Below, one piece after another: positions 52,624 to 60,197 of a stretch of DNA of 64,000 nt (position 1 is the first letter of the stretch; each line of letters opens with the position of its first letter). The translations under genes and the position numbers were made by a program. The DNA comes from DASVCS01 sp036381495 (lineage in GTDB: Bacteria > Gemmatimonadota > Gemmatimonadetes > Longimicrobiales > RSA9). The notes under the pieces are model-generated. The model was not told where the DNA came from. It saw only the letters and a program-made list of their open reading frames with translations, and ran no database searches. The DNA is taken from NCBI GenBank assembly GCA_036381495.1, contig DASVCS010000135.1:1-64000 (forward strand). The letters are read 5' to 3'.

Positions 52624-53304
52624 ATGCCCGTACGAATCCGTCTCCGGCGCATCGGCCGGAAAAAGCAGCCCAGCTACCGCATCGTGGTGACCGAATCGAG
52701 GAACCCGCGGGGCGGTGCCTATATCGAGAACATCGGTTTTTACAACCCGCGGCGCGACCCGATCGAGCTGCGCCTCGACCTGGACCGGGTCGAGCACTGG
52801 GTCGGCCGGGGCGCCGAGCTGACGCCGACCGTCGCATCCCTGGTGCGCAAGGTCCGGCGCGGCGAGATCGCTGCTCCCGCGGAGGCGGCGGAGGCACCGG
52901 AGCCCGCCGCGCCGAAGCGCCCGCGGCGCACCGCGAAGGCGAAGGCCGCGGCGGCGGCGGAAGCGCCGGCGGCTGAGGCGCCGCCCGCGGAGGTAGCGAA
53001 GCCGGAGGCGGCAGCCCCGGCGGCGGAGCCCGAGACGGTGGAAGCCGCCGCGCCGGAGGCGGAAGCCGCGCCCGAGACGGTGGAAACCGCCGCGCCCGAG
53101 GCGGAGGCCGCGCCGGAGCCGGAGGCTGAAGCGGAGCCGGAGGCTGAAGCGGCCGCCGAGCCGGCGGCCGAGGCTGCCGCCGAGGCGCCGGCAGCGGAGG
53201 TGACCGAGGCGGAAGAGCCGGAGGCCGCTGCGGCGGAGGCGGAATCGCCCGAGGCGCCGGCCGGCGCGGGCGAAGAGGCGGAAGAGAAGCCCGAGAAGGA
53301 GTAG
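52624..53304 (+). CDS. rpsP: Ribosomal protein S16 with long acidic Ala/Glu/Pro tail
   Basis: Residues 1-82 are an ordinary S16 (MPVRIRLRRIGRKKQPSYRI, VVTESRNPRGGAYIENIGFYNPR), a 30S assembly protein. The remaining ~145 residues are almost only Ala, Glu and Pro, with a short basic patch (KRPRRTAKAKA) first and then repeats of PEAEAAPE. The normal family length is 80-90 residues, so this is a large, disordered, acidic extension. The usual KH-protein gene between rpsP and rimM is missing here. rimM starts 3 bp after its stop. Confidence 0.93.
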   Translation: MPVRIRLRRIGRKKQPSYRIVVTESRNPRGGAYIENIGFYNPRRDPIELRLDLDRVEHWVGRGAELTPTVASLVRKVRRGEIAAPAEAAEAPEPAAPKRPRRTAKAKAAAAAEAPAAEAPPAEVAKPEAAAPAAEPETVEAAAPEAEAAPETVETAAPEAEAAPEPEAEAEPEAEAAAEPAAEAAAEAPAAEVTEAEEPEAAAAEAESPEAPAGAGEEAEEKPEKE

Positions 53305-53307
53305 CTG

Positions 53308-53898
53308 GTGCCGGCGTCCGGCTGGCCACCGACCGATGCGGCGATGGAGCGACCGGACGACGGTGAGGCGGGCCCCGAGTTCCTGGTCGTGGGGCACATC
53401 ACGAAGCCGCACGGCACGAAGGGCGAGGTGTACGTCTGGCCGCTGACGGACCGGCCGGAGCAGCTCTTCGCGAAGGGGCGCGAGCTGGTCCTGGGGGACA
53501 GCGAGGGGGCGCCGGGCGATGAGCCGCTCGCGCTGAGGGTCGAGCGTGTGAGGGCGTTCAAGCGGGGTCTCCTCGTGAAGTTCGAGGGGTTCCCGGACCG
53601 GACCGCGGTCGAGCCGTTCTCGCAGCGGTACCTGCTCGTGCCGGCCGAAGCGGTGCCGCCGCTCGAGGAGGGTGAGGTCTTCTACCACCAGCTCCTGGGG
53701 CTGGAGGTGGTGACGACGGCGGGCGAGGTGGTCGGGCGCGTCCGGGAGGTGTTCGAGACCGAGCCGGCGCACCTGCTGGATGTGCAGGATGGCGGGCGCT
53801 CGCGCCTGATCCCCTTCGTCGAGCGGATCGTTCGGGAGGTGGACCTGGAAGCGGGCCGGATCGTGATCGAGCCGCCGCCGGGGTTGTTGGACGTGTGA
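53308..53898 (+). CDS. rimM: Ribosome maturation factor RimM
   Basis: The 196-residue protein assists 30S assembly near S19. The N-terminal RimM domain shows VVGHITKPHGTKGEVYVWPLTDRPE; the C-terminal PRC-barrel shows YHQLLGLEVVTTAGEVVG and RLIPFVERIVREVD. The GTG at 53308 has AAGGAG six bases upstream, inside the end of rpsP, and is chosen over ATG 53344. Confidence 0.94.
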   Translation: MPASGWPPTDAAMERPDDGEAGPEFLVVGHITKPHGTKGEVYVWPLTDRPEQLFAKGRELVLGDSEGAPGDEPLALRVERVRAFKRGLLVKFEGFPDRTAVEPFSQRYLLVPAEAVPPLEEGEVFYHQLLGLEVVTTAGEVVGRVREVFETEPAHLLDVQDGGRSRLIPFVERIVREVDLEAGRIVIEPPPGLLDV

Positions 53899-53964
53899 GG
53901 CGGCGTCCGCGCCGCCGGGGCGAACGTGCCGCGCACGAGCACGGCAGGGAGACCGGGCCGGGCC

Positions 53965-54669
53965 ATGCGGATCAACATCGTCACGATCTTCCCGGAGTTC
54001 TTCGGGACGCCGCTTTCGCTGGGGATCCCGGGGCGGGCGGCGGCGGCCGGGCTGGTCGAGTACCGCGTGGTCGATTTGCGGGATTACACGCACGACCGGC
54101 ACCGGACGGTGGATGACACGCCGTACGGCGGCGGCGCCGGGATGGTGATGAAGCCCGAGCCGTTCTTCGAGGCGGTGGATGCGCTTGCGCCGGAGGGGCC
54201 GATCGCGCTCATGTCGGCGCGAGGCAAGCGGTTCGACCACGACGACGCGGTGCGGCTCGCGGTCGAGGAGGAGGTGACGCTCCTCTGCGGCCATTACAAG
54301 GATGTGGATCAGCGTGTGGCCGAGTTTCTGGCCACGGAGGAGCTGTCGCTCGGCGACTTCGTGCTGAGCGGCGGCGAATACGCGGCGCTGGCCATCACGG
54401 ATGCGGTGGTGCGGCTTCTGCCCGGAGCACTGGGCGCGCACGAGTCGGCCGCGACGGATTCGTTCTACGACGAGGGGCTGCTCAGCCCTCCGTCGTATAC
54501 CCGGCCGGCGGTCTACCGCGGCCACGGCGTGCCCGAGGTACTCCTCTCGGGCGATCACGCCCGGATCGCCGCGTGGCGGCGTGAGCAGGCCGAGCGACTG
54601 ACGCGGGAGCGCCGCCCGGACCTGTGGGAACAGTACGTCCGGAAATACGACGACATCACGGAAGGCTGA
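53965..54669 (+). CDS. trmD: tRNA (guanine-N1)-methyltransferase
   Basis: The 234-residue SPOUT-family enzyme methylates G37 of tRNAs. Motifs are INIVTIFPEFF, DDTPYGGGAGMVMKPEP, LLCGHYKDVDQR and LGDFVLSGGEYAALAI, the trefoil knot. It follows rimM by 66 bp and has the expected order before rplS. Confidence 0.96.
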   Translation: MRINIVTIFPEFFGTPLSLGIPGRAAAAGLVEYRVVDLRDYTHDRHRTVDDTPYGGGAGMVMKPEPFFEAVDALAPEGPIALMSARGKRFDHDDAVRLAVEEEVTLLCGHYKDVDQRVAEFLATEELSLGDFVLSGGEYAALAITDAVVRLLPGALGAHESAATDSFYDEGLLSPPSYTRPAVYRGHGVPEVLLSGDHARIAAWRREQAERLTRERRPDLWEQYVRKYDDITEG

Positions 54670-54707
54670 GCGGCATCCCTTCCGGCAGAACCGTTCAGGA
54701 GGTAGCA

Positions 54708-55055
54708 ATGGATGTCTTACAGGAGGTCGTGCGGGAACAGGTTCGATCGGATCTGCCGGAGTTCGCGCCCGGTGACACGCTCCGGGTGAACGTCCGCGTG
54801 CGCGAGGGCGAGAAGGAGCGGATCCAGGTCTTCGAGGGCGTGTGCATTGCCCGCAAGGGCGGTCGCGTCAGCGAGACGTTCACCGTCCGCAAGGTCTCGA
54901 ACGGCGTCGGCGTCGAACGGATCTTCCCGCTCCACTCGCCGAGCATCGAATCGATCACGGTGGTTCGCCGGGGCCGCGTCCGGCGCGCCAAGCTCTATTA
55001 CCTCCGGCAGTTGCGCGGGAAGGCCGCGAGGATCCGCGAGAAGCACCAGCACTAG
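54708..55055 (+). CDS. rplS: Ribosomal protein L19
   Basis: The 115-residue 50S protein has the canonical FAPGDTLRVNVRVREGEKERIQVFEG, RKVSNGVGVERIFPLHSPSIESI and RRAKLYYLRQLRGKAARIREK. The start at 54708 has CAGGAGGT six bases upstream. Its length is standard, in contrast to the extended S16. Confidence 0.97.
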   Translation: MDVLQEVVREQVRSDLPEFAPGDTLRVNVRVREGEKERIQVFEGVCIARKGGRVSETFTVRKVSNGVGVERIFPLHSPSIESITVVRRGRVRRAKLYYLRQLRGKAARIREKHQH

Positions 55056-55069
55056 CGGGCGTCGCACGG

Positions 55070-55762
55070 GTGTCCCGAAGCGCTCGGGGCCGGGCCGCCG
55101 GTCCCGCCCGAGGGAACGCGCGGCGGTCCGGGTCCGCGTCACCGGATGCGGCCTCGCTCCTCGCGCTCGAAGAGGGGCTCCGGGCACGCGGCGCGCGACA
55201 CATCGCCGGGATCGATGAGGCCGGCCGGGGCCCGCTGGCCGGGCCCGTGCTGGCCGCGGCGGTCATCCTCCCGCCCGGCACCTTCATCGAAGGCGTCGAC
55301 GACTCGAAGCGCGTCGCGCCGGCACTGCGCGAGCGGCTCGCCGTCGAGATCCGCCAGCGGGCACTCGCCTGCGCGATCGGCGCCGCCAGCTCGACCGAAG
55401 TCGACCGGTTCAACATCCTGCGCGCGACCCACCTCGCCATGCGGCGCGCAGTCGATCGGCTGCGCGTCCCGCCCGACCACCTGATCGTCGACGGCCTACC
55501 GGTCCCACTGCTCGGTGATGCGCAGACGGCCGTGGTCGAAGGCGATCGGCGCGTCCACTGCATCGCGTGCGCCTCCATCCTCGCCAAAGTGACGCGAGAC
55601 CGGCTCATGCGCCGCCTCGCGCGGCATTATCCCGGCTACGGCTGGGAACGCAACGCGGGCTACGGCACCGCCGAGCACCGCGAGGCGCTCGTCCGGCTCG
55701 GACCGACGCCGCATCACCGGAGGTCGTTCGCGCCCGTGCAGTATTCGCTGGAGTTGGGCTAG
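55070..55762 (+). CDS. rnhB: Ribonuclease HII
   Basis: The 230-residue enzyme cuts RNA in RNA-DNA hybrids. The catalytic residues are in HIAGIDEAGRGPLAGPV (Asp, Glu) and LIVDGLPVPL (Asp), with CASILAKVTRDR and HYPGYGWERNAGYGT. The GTG at 55070 is the only start giving the full catalytic motif after a ~35-residue Arg/Ala-rich leader. Its TAG stop lies in the first unit of the hexamer array. Confidence 0.9.
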   Translation: MSRSARGRAAGPARGNARRSGSASPDAASLLALEEGLRARGARHIAGIDEAGRGPLAGPVLAAAVILPPGTFIEGVDDSKRVAPALRERLAVEIRQRALACAIGAASSTEVDRFNILRATHLAMRRAVDRLRVPPDHLIVDGLPVPLLGDAQTAVVEGDRRVHCIACASILAKVTRDRLMRRLARHYPGYGWERNAGYGTAEHREALVRLGPTPHHRRSFAPVQYSLELG

Positions 55763-55785
55763 GGCTAGGGCTGGGGCTGGGGCTA
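55756..55785. repeat. Hexamer array, five GGGCTA/GGGCTG units
   Basis: Units read GGGCTA, GGGCTA, GGGCTG, GGGCTG, GGGCTA. This is the complement of the CAGCCC-type array at 1919-1948. It overlaps the rnhB stop codon. Confidence 0.7.
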
Positions 55786-55948
55786 CGGACGGACACCAAG
55801 GCCCTCCGCCGTCGGCTCCTTTCGTGCGGGTGCGCGTGCGCGCCGCGGCCGTCCCGTCCTGATCCCGATCCTGGGGCGATGCGGGCGTCCGGACCCCTCC
55901 GGCGCGGAGCGTGCATCCGCGAACAGCGGATTCCGTCGGCGGGGGGCG

Positions 55949-56374
55949 ATGCACACGGAACACCTCGAGAACATCCGACCCGGTTGGGTGGCGGCCGGCT
56001 GGCTGGTCGCGGCCGCCATGACATCGCTCATCGGGCTCGTGCTCGCCGCACTCCAGCTCATCGGCGCAGGCGACGAGTCGGACCAGCTCTGGGCGCTCGT
56101 CATCGTCGCGTTCGGCTTCTGGGTCGGCGGATTCTTCACCGGGTTCCGCGCGCTGCGGGCGCCCATCCTCCACGGCATCGCCATCGGACTCGCCACGCTC
56201 GTCGCCTGGTTCGCGCTCAACCTACTCAGCCTTGTGTTCCCGGACCTCCGGTGGCAGGCGCTGACACCGACCGTGACCGCGGCGCTCTTGCTCATCCAGA
56301 TGGCCACGGCGGTCGCCGGCGCATGGGTCGGCCACCGTATCGCGTTGCGGGGCACCGCGGAACTCCAAGCGTAA
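55949..56374 (+). CDS. Small membrane protein, four helices
   Basis: The 141-residue protein has four hydrophobic segments: WVAAGWLVAAAMTSLIGLVL (about 13-32), LWALVIVAFGFWVGGFFTGF (47-66), ILHGIAIGLATLVAWFALNL (73-92) and VTAALLLIQMATAVAGAWVG (108-127). It looks like the TIGR04086 group, but I am not certain. GGGGG precedes the ATG. It sits upstream of the tRNA promoter. Confidence 0.6.
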   Translation: MHTEHLENIRPGWVAAGWLVAAAMTSLIGLVLAALQLIGAGDESDQLWALVIVAFGFWVGGFFTGFRALRAPILHGIAIGLATLVAWFALNLLSLVFPDLRWQALTPTVTAALLLIQMATAVAGAWVGHRIALRGTAELQA

Positions 56375-56388
56375 CGGGCCGCAAGCGG

Positions 56389-56417
56389 TTGAATTTCAAC
56401 GAAATCTCGCTTAGTTT
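56389..56417 (+). promoter_or_regulatory. Putative tRNA-Lys promoter
   Basis: TTGAAT (56389-56394), 17 bp, TAGTTT (56412-56417), ending 6 bp before the tRNA. An inverted repeat GTTGAA-T-TTCAAC (56388-56400) overlaps the -35. Confidence 0.5.
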
Positions 56418-56423
56418 CCACGC

Positions 56424-56496
56424 GGGCCGGTAGCTCAGTTGGCAGAGCAGGGGCCTTTTAAGCCCAGGGTCGTGGGTTCGAGTCCCACCCGGCCCA
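56424..56496 (+). tRNA. tRNA-Lys (anticodon TTT)
   Basis: The 73-base gene folds as a full cloverleaf: acceptor GGGCCGG/CCGGCCC, D arm GCTC/GAGC, anticodon loop CTTTTAA with TTT, T arm GTGGG-TTCGAGT-CCCAC, discriminator A. One mismatch (G-A) lies at the outer pair of the anticodon stem. CCA is not encoded. Confidence 0.95.
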
Positions 56497-56501
56497 CCTT
56501 G

Positions 56502-56538
56502 CGCCGCAACGACCTACGAGCGTTGCGGCGATTTTTTT
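56502..56538 (+). terminator. Intrinsic terminator of the tRNA gene
   Basis: CGCCGCAACG (56502-56511) pairs perfectly with CGTTGCGGCG (56521-56530), followed by A and seven T (56532-56538). This is a textbook rho-independent terminator, the clearest plus-strand one here. Confidence 0.92.
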
Positions 56539-56546
56539 GCACTCCA

Positions 56547-56879
56547 TTATCCTCGATGCCCTTCGCTCCAGCGGCGGCGTGGGTGCCGCCGGCTCGGCCG
56601 GCCCATGTCGTAGCCGTACGCGTACGCGCGCCGGCGGCGGGCGCGACGAGGAGCACGATGCCTCCCGCGGCCGCGGCTCGGTCGCCGGCCGCGCGGCATG
56701 TAGACGTATTCGTCGCCGTAGGGATGGGCGCCGATCGGCTCGAACGGGGCGGGTCCACCGCCTTCCAGGCCGTAGACGACGCCGCCGCCCCACGGCACGG
56801 GCGGGTAGAATCCGCCCCAGGGGGCGGGTTCGAGTCGCTGTCGGCGCTCGCGCGTGCGGTACGTCCTCCGGTGCCGCAT
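56547..56879 (-). CDS. Arg/Tyr/Gly-rich small protein, unknown function
   Basis: The 110-residue frame on the minus strand contains about 28 Arg and 9 Tyr, with blocks such as PRGRRPSRGRGRHR and RRARRRRAYAYGYD. The middle is rich in Gly, Pro and aromatic residues (PWGGFYPPVPWGGGVVYG). The ATG at 56879 has AGGAGG five bases upstream, which supports it as a gene. Its composition recalls the Hsp20-linked protein at 33425, but there is no clear alignment. It may bind RNA or polyanions and be disordered; the family is not recognised. Confidence 0.6.
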   Translation of the reverse strand: MRHRRTYRTRERRQRLEPAPWGGFYPPVPWGGGVVYGLEGGGPAPFEPIGAHPYGDEYVYMPRGRRPSRGRGRHRAPRRARRRRAYAYGYDMGRPSRRHPRRRWSEGHRG

Positions 56880-57383
56880 CCGATCCTCCTGTTCCCGATG
56901 ACCCGCTGTCCCGATGGGGGCACTTCGCGTGCCGGCCCCTCGAGCCGGACGGGTGTGCACCCGGGTCGAGCGGTTCGACAGCGGTGACGCCCGCGTCGGC
57001 GTGACCCGCCCGGGCGCGGGCCCCGGGATCGCGCAAGGCGCGTACGCGCGGGTTCGCCTGCATGACTCATCCGGGCGCGAGCACCGGCCCGATGAATACG
57101 CCGGAGTCTCGACAACAGACGTGTGACCCGCCTCGGCGCGGGAACGGGCACGTCCCCCGCCCTGCCAGATGGGAGAGGACGCACGGGCCTGTCCTGTGGG
57201 GTGGCGGGCGCCGGGCCGGGACAAGCTGCCGTTGCTGCGCGCTCCGCGGGAGGCGGGCCGGCCGGAGGCGTTCACCCGGCACCCGGCGTGCGGAACGCGG
57301 GTTGCAGTACGCCCCGCGGGCGCGCTGTGCCGCATGTCCCGCCGCGCGGCCGAGGTGCACCGGAACTCACGCAGGAGGTCCTC
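56880..57383. other. Gene-free divergent intergenic region
   Basis: These 504 bp lie between two divergent genes. The open frames are Arg/Gly-rich shadows. No tRNA, strong hairpin with T-run or convincing promoter could be picked. The ribosome site of the ferritin-like gene (AGGAGGT) lies at the right end. Confidence 0.5.
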
Positions 57384-58259
57384 ATGGCCGAGTCATCATC
57401 CCCGACGGAGTCTTCGCTCATCGCCGAGCTGAACGACCTGCTCCAGCTCGACCACGACGCGGTGCAAGCCTACACGATGGCCATTGAGAACCTCGAAACG
57501 GAGCACCTGCGGAGCACGCTGATGCAGTTTCGCTCCGATCACGAGCGGCACATCACGAACCTGACCGACCTGATTCGTTCACGCGAAGGAATGCCGCTCG
57601 ACCTCGCGCACATTCCGACGGGCCTCTTCAAGCTGGCCGTGCAGAAGGTGGGCACGGCCGGCGGCGACCGCGAGATCCTGCTCGCCTTCAAGGCGAACGA
57701 GCGGCAGGTCCGGGACAAGTACCGCCGCTCGGCGGAGGCAGGTCATCCCACCGAGGTGACGCAGGTCATCGAGCGTAACGCGAGCGACGAGGAGCGGCAT
57801 TACGACTGGGTGGTCGGCGTGCTCGAAGGGATGGGCGCCGGCGAAGACACGATGGTGGGCCGGGCCGAGGGGGTGTTCGAGCGCGTGCACGAGGCGACCG
57901 CCGACGCCATCGAGGGTGCGGAGCGGAAGGTCATGGAAGGTGCGGAGTCGGCGCGGCGCGGCGCAATGGAGATGGCGGACCGCGCTCGCGTCGGTGCCGG
58001 CGCCGGATTGGACCGCACGGCGGACGCGCTGGACCGGGCAGGGGATTGGGCAGAACGGAAGGATGGCGCCGCGGGGATTCGTGCGGGGCGGATCGCGCAC
58101 AACGTGGCCGATTCGCTTGAACGCGCCGCCGATTACGTTCGGGAGCGAGACCTCCGCGCGATGCGCGCAGACGTGGAGCGGCAGGTGGACGCCCACCCGA
58201 TCCGCATGGCGTTGATCGCGCTGGGTACCGGGCTCGTCGTCGGTCGGCTCCTGCGCTAG
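57384..58259 (+). CDS. Ferritin-like (DUF2383-type) protein with membrane-anchor tail
   Basis: The 291-residue protein has an N-terminal four-helix region (about 1-150) with the PA2169/DUF2383 pattern: LNDLLQLDHDAVQAYTMAIENLE, FRSDHERHITNLTDLI and NASDEERHYDWV, with Glu/His ligands spaced as in ferritin-like folds. The rest is an Ala/Arg/Glu-rich helical stretch and a final hydrophobic segment MALIALGTGLVVGRLLR, like the ElaB/YqjD membrane-anchor tail. The two parts look like a fusion. AGGAGGT precedes the ATG at 57384. Its role is unknown; oxidative or metal stress is a guess. Confidence 0.75.
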   Translation: MAESSSPTESSLIAELNDLLQLDHDAVQAYTMAIENLETEHLRSTLMQFRSDHERHITNLTDLIRSREGMPLDLAHIPTGLFKLAVQKVGTAGGDREILLAFKANERQVRDKYRRSAEAGHPTEVTQVIERNASDEERHYDWVVGVLEGMGAGEDTMVGRAEGVFERVHEATADAIEGAERKVMEGAESARRGAMEMADRARVGAGAGLDRTADALDRAGDWAERKDGAAGIRAGRIAHNVADSLERAADYVRERDLRAMRADVERQVDAHPIRMALIALGTGLVVGRLLR

Positions 58260-58266
58260 CGCGGCG

Positions 58267-58698
58267 TCACTCCTCGATGAGCTCCCCCAGCTCGGCGGGG
58301 GTCTGGCCGTTCAGCAGGGCGCTGATGACCTCGCGCGCGTAGTGTTCGGATTCCTGGCCCGGATCCGTGCCCCGGATGTGCGCCAGGATCAGGCGCTCGC
58401 CGTTGGCGCATTCGAGGCCGACGTACGCCGACGGGTAGATGCCGTAGGCACCCGTGATCGACTCGGACTCGTGCGGCACACCCGCGACGCCGAGACGGGC
58501 ATCTCCGCTGTTCAGCGCGGATTCGACGCGATCCCACGTTTCATCGAGCGGGAAGACCGTCGCGGCCAGGATGGTTGGAAGGCCGCCGATGATCAGGCCG
58601 ATGTCCAGCTCGACCTCCTCCTCGGCATCGAGGAAGCGGGCCGTGTGCAGGACCGGAAACGGTCCGGCCAGGAATACGGGGATGGCAGAAGAATCCAT
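58267..58698 (-). CDS. Hypothetical protein, unknown family
   Basis: The 143-residue soluble protein is rich in acidic residues (pI low) with LDIGLIIGGLPTILAATVFPLDETWDRVE and VGLECANGERLILAHIRGTDPG. No signal or membrane segment is seen. GGAG lies six bases before the ATG at 58698. I do not recognise the family. It converges on the ferritin-like gene (7 bp). Confidence 0.55.
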   Translation of the reverse strand: MDSSAIPVFLAGPFPVLHTARFLDAEEEVELDIGLIIGGLPTILAATVFPLDETWDRVESALNSGDARLGVAGVPHESESITGAYGIYPSAYVGLECANGERLILAHIRGTDPGQESEHYAREVISALLNGQTPAELGELIEE

Positions 58699-58989
58699 GC
58701 TCGGCTCCAGCGCCTACGCGAGAGCAGCGGTCGTCGCGAAAATCACCTGTTCGTCACGGGGTGTCGACGACCACATACCCGCCGCGTCACGGAGGGGTTC
58801 CTGACCGCCGGACATCACCACCCATCCTTTAGGGTCGGCGCGACCGGTCGGGATGTGAAACGCCGCGCCCGCAGAGGCTCTCGACGCGAGCGGTCCGACG
58901 GAACCCGGGATCGATTCTCCACCCGCGCGGTGCGCGCACCCTGGACCGACGAAACGGCCGCTCGCGGTCGCGTACGCACGAGAGGCGCT

Positions 58990-60087
58990 TCAGACCAATC
59001 CCAGCGTGTCGCGCAGTAGCTGGACGAAACGCAACCCCTCGCGGGCGGCTCGGAGCGGATGCCGGCCGACCGGGGTGCCGCCGGAGTGGCCGAAGAGGGG
59101 CGTCACGACGCAACCAACGCAGCATCCCGGCGGGAGCGCGCGGCTCAGTCGGATCGATTCCGTGTAGGGCACCAGGCAGTCGTCGCGTCCGTGCGCGATG
59201 AGGGTTCGTGCCCGGATCCCGGCGAGACGCGGTGCCGGGTCCAGCAGGGGATCGACGCCGAGTGCTGCATCGGCAAGTGCGGCGGCCAACGAGACGGCAC
59301 GCTCGAAGTCGTCCGGCAGCCGGCCCGCTGGAGGCGCGAAGAGATCGAACACCGCTTGCTGTTCCGGCGGCAGCGGCGCGCGCAGCTCGGCCTTCAGTCC
59401 ATCGTAGACCGGTGCGCCGGCGAAGACGCCCCGCCGGCCGCTCTCTTCCGCGAGTCGACGGAGCGCCCCCGCGACGGCGTGGTCCGCCGCGTGTTCGGGG
59501 ACGTGGGTCAGGTAGTTGGCCCCCATCACCCAGGCGCCGTAGGGGTCCGGTCGGATCGTGCGCCGGATGCCGTCGATCTCGTGCTCGCCCGTGAGGCCGA
59601 ACCGGAACAGGTCATGGAGGTCGTAGTATCCGCCCCACGCCGCCATGGCCCGGACGCGCCCGAGCAGTGCAGGGTCCGTGAGCGAGGCGAGCCCGTGCGT
59701 CGCGCCGAACGAGAAGCCGAAGACGCCGATACGCTCCGGGACCGCGACATCCGCCGCGAGCAGGGCCTCGATCGAGCTCGCAATGGTCGGCGCCGTGACC
59801 GCCGGCGCCACTTCGAGCCGCCGCCACTCGGGGACCTCGGGGACGAAGACCGCGGCGCCGCTCGCGGCCAGCGCCCGGGCAAAGCGCTCGAGCGCCGCGT
59901 GGCGGCGGCCGTGGTACGTGATGCCGTGGAGCACGATCCAGGTGGGACGCGGACCCGTGCGGCCCGCCGGCCGGTACAGACTCGCGGGCAGGGCCTGGCC
60001 CTCACGGCGGTAGCCCGTCTCGGTGTGCGTGACGGCCGGCCCGTGTGGATGGAGGTATTCTCGCAGAAAGCGCAGTGTCGATGCCAT
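58990..60087 (-). CDS. Alpha/beta hydrolase
   Basis: The 365-residue protein has the alpha/beta-hydrolase order: WIVLHGITYHGRRH (oxyanion region), the nucleophile elbow GFSFGATHG with Ser, the acid in LIAHGRDDCLVP and the His in LFGHSGGTP. The substrate is unknown. The start is ATG 60087; a longer frame to 60186 has no support. It is divergent from the ClC gene, 110 bp away. Confidence 0.82.
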   Translation of the reverse strand: MASTLRFLREYLHPHGPAVTHTETGYRREGQALPASLYRPAGRTGPRPTWIVLHGITYHGRRHAALERFARALAASGAAVFVPEVPEWRRLEVAPAVTAPTIASSIEALLAADVAVPERIGVFGFSFGATHGLASLTDPALLGRVRAMAAWGGYYDLHDLFRFGLTGEHEIDGIRRTIRPDPYGAWVMGANYLTHVPEHAADHAVAGALRRLAEESGRRGVFAGAPVYDGLKAELRAPLPPEQQAVFDLFAPPAGRLPDDFERAVSLAAALADAALGVDPLLDPAPRLAGIRARTLIAHGRDDCLVPYTESIRLSRALPPGCCVGCVVTPLFGHSGGTPVGRHPLRAAREGLRFVQLLRDTLGLV

Positions 60088-60197
60088 GACGGGTGAAGCT
60101 ACGGCGTCGCCGGCACCTCGGCCAGGTGGCGCCGCTGGCCGGATGGCCCATCCTCCGGACTTGCATCCACCATCGGACCCCTGCACATTCCCGCGCC

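Noticed and set aside
51277..54708. 1143-codon minus-strand frame opposite ffh-rpsP-rimM-trmD
   Set aside because: It spans four well-recognised genes and contains simple repeats mirroring the S16 tail; not a gene.
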